Source: Rubrobacter tropicus
GTDB taxonomy: Bacteria > Actinomycetota > Rubrobacteria > Rubrobacterales > Rubrobacteraceae
Reading direction: 5' to 3'
Length of the DNA stretch: 64,000 nt
Assembly (NCBI RefSeq): GCF_011492945.1
Contig: NZ_CP045119.1
Span: 2,232,001 to 2,296,000, forward strand
Notes under the pieces: model-generated
What the model was told of the DNA's origin: nothing
Databases searched by the model: none
Seen by the model: only the letters and a program-made list of their open reading frames with translations
Position numbers and translations under genes: made by a program
Shown here: positions 62,024-64,000 of the stretch, piece after piece
Numbering within the stretch: the first letter of the stretch is position 1
Layout: each line of letters starts with the position of its first letter

Positions 62024-63988
62024 GTGATCGGAAACAAGGCGATCAAGCCGCGCGCGGCCCGATCGTGGTCGATCCCGGGCAAGCGCCCGCGGCCGGCGGG
62101 CGGCCGGCTCGCGTCCACCGCCGCCCTGGTTATGGTCCTGTTGCTGGGCGTCTGGATGGGCGGCTCTTACGGCGGCTACTTCGTCGAGACGTGGGCGCCG
62201 GTCGCCCTTGTGCTCTGCGCGCTGGGGATCGCGCTGGCGTCGGCGGGCGTGCCCGACGCCCGGCCGTCCCGTTGGGGCGTTTTCGCGCTGGCCCTGTTCT
62301 CCGGCTATACGGCGTGGACTTTCGCCTCTATCCTCTGGTCCCCCAACAAGGGCGACGCCTGGGCCGGCGCGGGCCAGACATCCTTGTACTTGGTCGCCTT
62401 CGCGCTCGCCGTTTGCCTGGACGCTGCGGGGGCGTCGCGCCGCGTGGTGCTGGCGGCCTGGGTGCTCGGCACGTCGTTCGTGGCCGGGCTCACGCTGCTC
62501 GACCTCGCCTCGGATCCCGAGGGAATGTTTCGGCGCCAACGCCTGATCGGCACGGTCGGGTATTACAACGCCAAGGCGGCCTTCCTGCTGATGCCTTTCT
62601 GGGCGGCGATCTACCTGTCCGCCTCCAGGCGCGCGCACCCCGCCCTGCGCGGGGCGGCGCTGGGTGGCGCGGTGCTCTGCGCGGCGGTCGCCGTCATGGC
62701 CCAATCCCGCGGCGCGCTGGCGGCGATGGCCCTGTCGCTGCCGGTCTTCTTCCTGTTCTCCGGCGCCCGGCTCCGAGGCCTTCTGGCCCTTGCCCCGGTC
62801 GCAGCCGTCCTGCTTGTCCTGCTTCGGGACCTCAACCACGTCTACGTCGCGCTCTCGGACGGCGCCGCGCCGTCGGAGGCCGTCCGCGGTGTCCCGGCCG
62901 CGGTGTGGTCGGCCTCGGGGGCGGCCGCACTCTACGGCGTGGCGTGGGGGATCGTGGATCTCCGGTGGAGGCCCCCGGCGGTCCGGGCCGGCGGCCGGCT
63001 GGCGGTGGCCTGCGCGCTGCTGCTCCTGATCCCCGGCGCGCTCGCGTTTTACGAGCGGGCGGGCGACCCCGTCGCATGGACCGGTAAGAAGTTGGAGGCG
63101 TTCAAGACAGACGACCGGACGGGAGAGGCCGGGAGCCGGTACCTGAGCGCGTCGGGTTCGGGCCGGTACGTGCTTTGGGAGGTGGCCTGGAGGGACTTCA
63201 CCGAACATCCGTTGCTCGGCGTGGGCACCCAGAATTACGAAGCGACCGTCTACCGGCTGCGCCAGGAGGCGACGGTGCGGGCCCGCCAGCCCCACGCGCT
63301 GCCGCTCGAGATCCTCGCCGAGCGCGGCGCGGTCGGGGGGGTCCTCTTCGCCGGCTTTCTGTTCGCCTGCCTGCGGGGCGGCCTGGGCCGCCGGCGGGCC
63401 GACCCCGACGCGACGATGCGGGCGGGCGCCCTGGCCTCCACCGTCTGTTACTGGTTCGTTCATTCCGGCGTGGAGTGGTTCTGGCAAATGCCCGCCGTGA
63501 CCCTGCCGGCGATCGTCGCCCTGGCGATGCTTGTGGCGCCGGAGCGCCCGCGACGCGCCCCGCGGGCGGGCGGGCCTCCGCGCCTCGCGATCGTCGGCAT
63601 CGCCCTGTTCACGATCTGCGCCGTCTCCCCCCTCTACGCCGCCGACGCGTACCTGCGCCAGAGCTACGCCGCTGGCGGCGCGGGCGGAGCACTCACCGCG
63701 GTGGAGAGGTCGGCGGCTCTCAATCCCCTGGATCCGCGAACCCCACGGCGCGAGGCTGAGGTGGCGGCCCGGGCCGGCTACGACCTCCGGGCCGAGGATG
63801 CGTACCGGCGGCTGATCCGGGCAAACCCCAACCACTTCGCGCCCTATGTCCTGTTCGGCGACTACCGCCTCGCCCGCGGTGACAGGGCAGGCGCGCTTGA
63901 CCTTTACGAGAAGGCCCTCGAACGCAACCCGCTGGACAAGGGCCTCATCCGTTCCGCCGACCGGCTCCGAAACGCCGGGCCCCGTTAG
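62024..63988 (+). CDS. O-antigen ligase-like protein with TPR tail
   Basis: 654 residues. A basic start, then about eleven membrane helices (LVMVLLLGVWMGGSYGG; VALVLCALGIALASAGVP; AAFLLMPFWAAIYLSASR; LLALAPVAAVLLVLLRDL). The external loop has SGSGRYVLWEVAWRDFTEHPLLGVGTQNYE, typical of the Wzy_C/O-antigen ligase domain, and PHALPLEILAERGAVGGVLFAG. The C-terminus (RREAEVAARAGYDLRAEDAYRRL and PYVLFGDYRLARGDRAGALDLYEKAL) is TPR-like. Probably a polymerase or ligase of the exopolysaccharide, second after 48525. Confidence 0.82.
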   Translation: MIGNKAIKPRAARSWSIPGKRPRPAGGRLASTAALVMVLLLGVWMGGSYGGYFVETWAPVALVLCALGIALASAGVPDARPSRWGVFALALFSGYTAWTFASILWSPNKGDAWAGAGQTSLYLVAFALAVCLDAAGASRRVVLAAWVLGTSFVAGLTLLDLASDPEGMFRRQRLIGTVGYYNAKAAFLLMPFWAAIYLSASRRAHPALRGAALGGAVLCAAVAVMAQSRGALAAMALSLPVFFLFSGARLRGLLALAPVAAVLLVLLRDLNHVYVALSDGAAPSEAVRGVPAAVWSASGAAALYGVAWGIVDLRWRPPAVRAGGRLAVACALLLLIPGALAFYERAGDPVAWTGKKLEAFKTDDRTGEAGSRYLSASGSGRYVLWEVAWRDFTEHPLLGVGTQNYEATVYRLRQEATVRARQPHALPLEILAERGAVGGVLFAGFLFACLRGGLGRRRADPDATMRAGALASTVCYWFVHSGVEWFWQMPAVTLPAIVALAMLVAPERPRRAPRAGGPPRLAIVGIALFTICAVSPLYAADAYLRQSYAAGGAGGALTAVERSAALNPLDPRTPRREAEVAARAGYDLRAEDAYRRLIRANPNHFAPYVLFGDYRLARGDRAGALDLYEKALERNPLDKGLIRSADRLRNAGPR

Positions 63989-64000
63989 CAGGTACGCTCC

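Overview
The window is high-GC DNA from a Gram-positive-type bacterium, most likely an actinobacterium close to Rubrobacter. I infer this from the gene order tig-clpP-clpX-valS-folC-ndk-maf-radC-mreB-mreC, the frequent GTG/TTG starts, the LCP and Wzz/CpsD-type envelope genes, and the many LuxR/NarL-type regulators. The genus call is inference from gene content, not from a marker search.

Layout. (1) 1-11.3 kb: a housekeeping block on the minus strand for protein folding and turnover (tig, clpP, clpX), valyl-tRNA charging, folate, nucleotide hygiene (ndk, maf) and rod shape (mreB, partial mreC). It includes an unlisted 33-residue membrane peptide between folC and a zinc-ribbon gene, and a tRNA-Leu just upstream of tig. 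(2) 11.3-14.9 kb: a large inverted-repeat region, an LCP-family gene, a secreted lipase and ppk2. (3) 15-28.2 kb: a segment bounded by a degenerate 3' half of tRNA-His and the intact tRNA-His gene. It carries a putative guanidino-compound operon (two ureohydrolases, APC permease, two SDRs, a polysaccharide deacetylase remnant) under a divergent PucR-type regulator, a NarL-type two-component pair, a broken CPBP protease gene, a decayed tyrosine recombinase and a low-GC HEPN-like gene. It looks like an old integrated element or a composite of insertions. (4) 28.3-35.7 kb: a sugar ABC importer operon with a TIM-barrel isomerase and a frameshifted dehydrogenase, opposite an AraC regulator. (5) 36.2-42.6 kb: a signalling cluster with a kinase, receiver and LuxR domain in one chain, an atypical LuxR regulator, a GGDEF protein with a degenerate EAL domain, and a receiver without the phospho-acceptor Asp. 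(6) 43.1-64 kb: an exopolysaccharide locus with Wzz, CpsD, polymerase/ligase-like and flippase proteins, two glycosyltransferases, two sulfotransferases, a secreted glycoside hydrolase and a nucleotidyltransferase-kinase fusion, interrupted by a DUF1326/DUF2182 pair.

How they fit together. The signalling cluster lies directly before the exopolysaccharide locus, so c-di-GMP or LuxR control of capsule or matrix synthesis is a reasonable guess. The most distinctive non-coding signals are (a) a family of palindromic TCAGC/GCTGA elements whose arms run into gene stop codons, (b) a two-part motif (AACACTTTGGTGCGTG, then GTGCG starting 55 bases after the motif start) found before two exopolysaccharide genes, (c) the tRNA-His half-copy, and (d) a tRNA-like gene with an enlarged anticodon arm and a G3-U70 pair.

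Several genes (CPBP, dehydrogenase, flippase) are broken by what look like single-base losses, mostly in G/C runs. These could be sequencing errors as easily as true pseudogenes.
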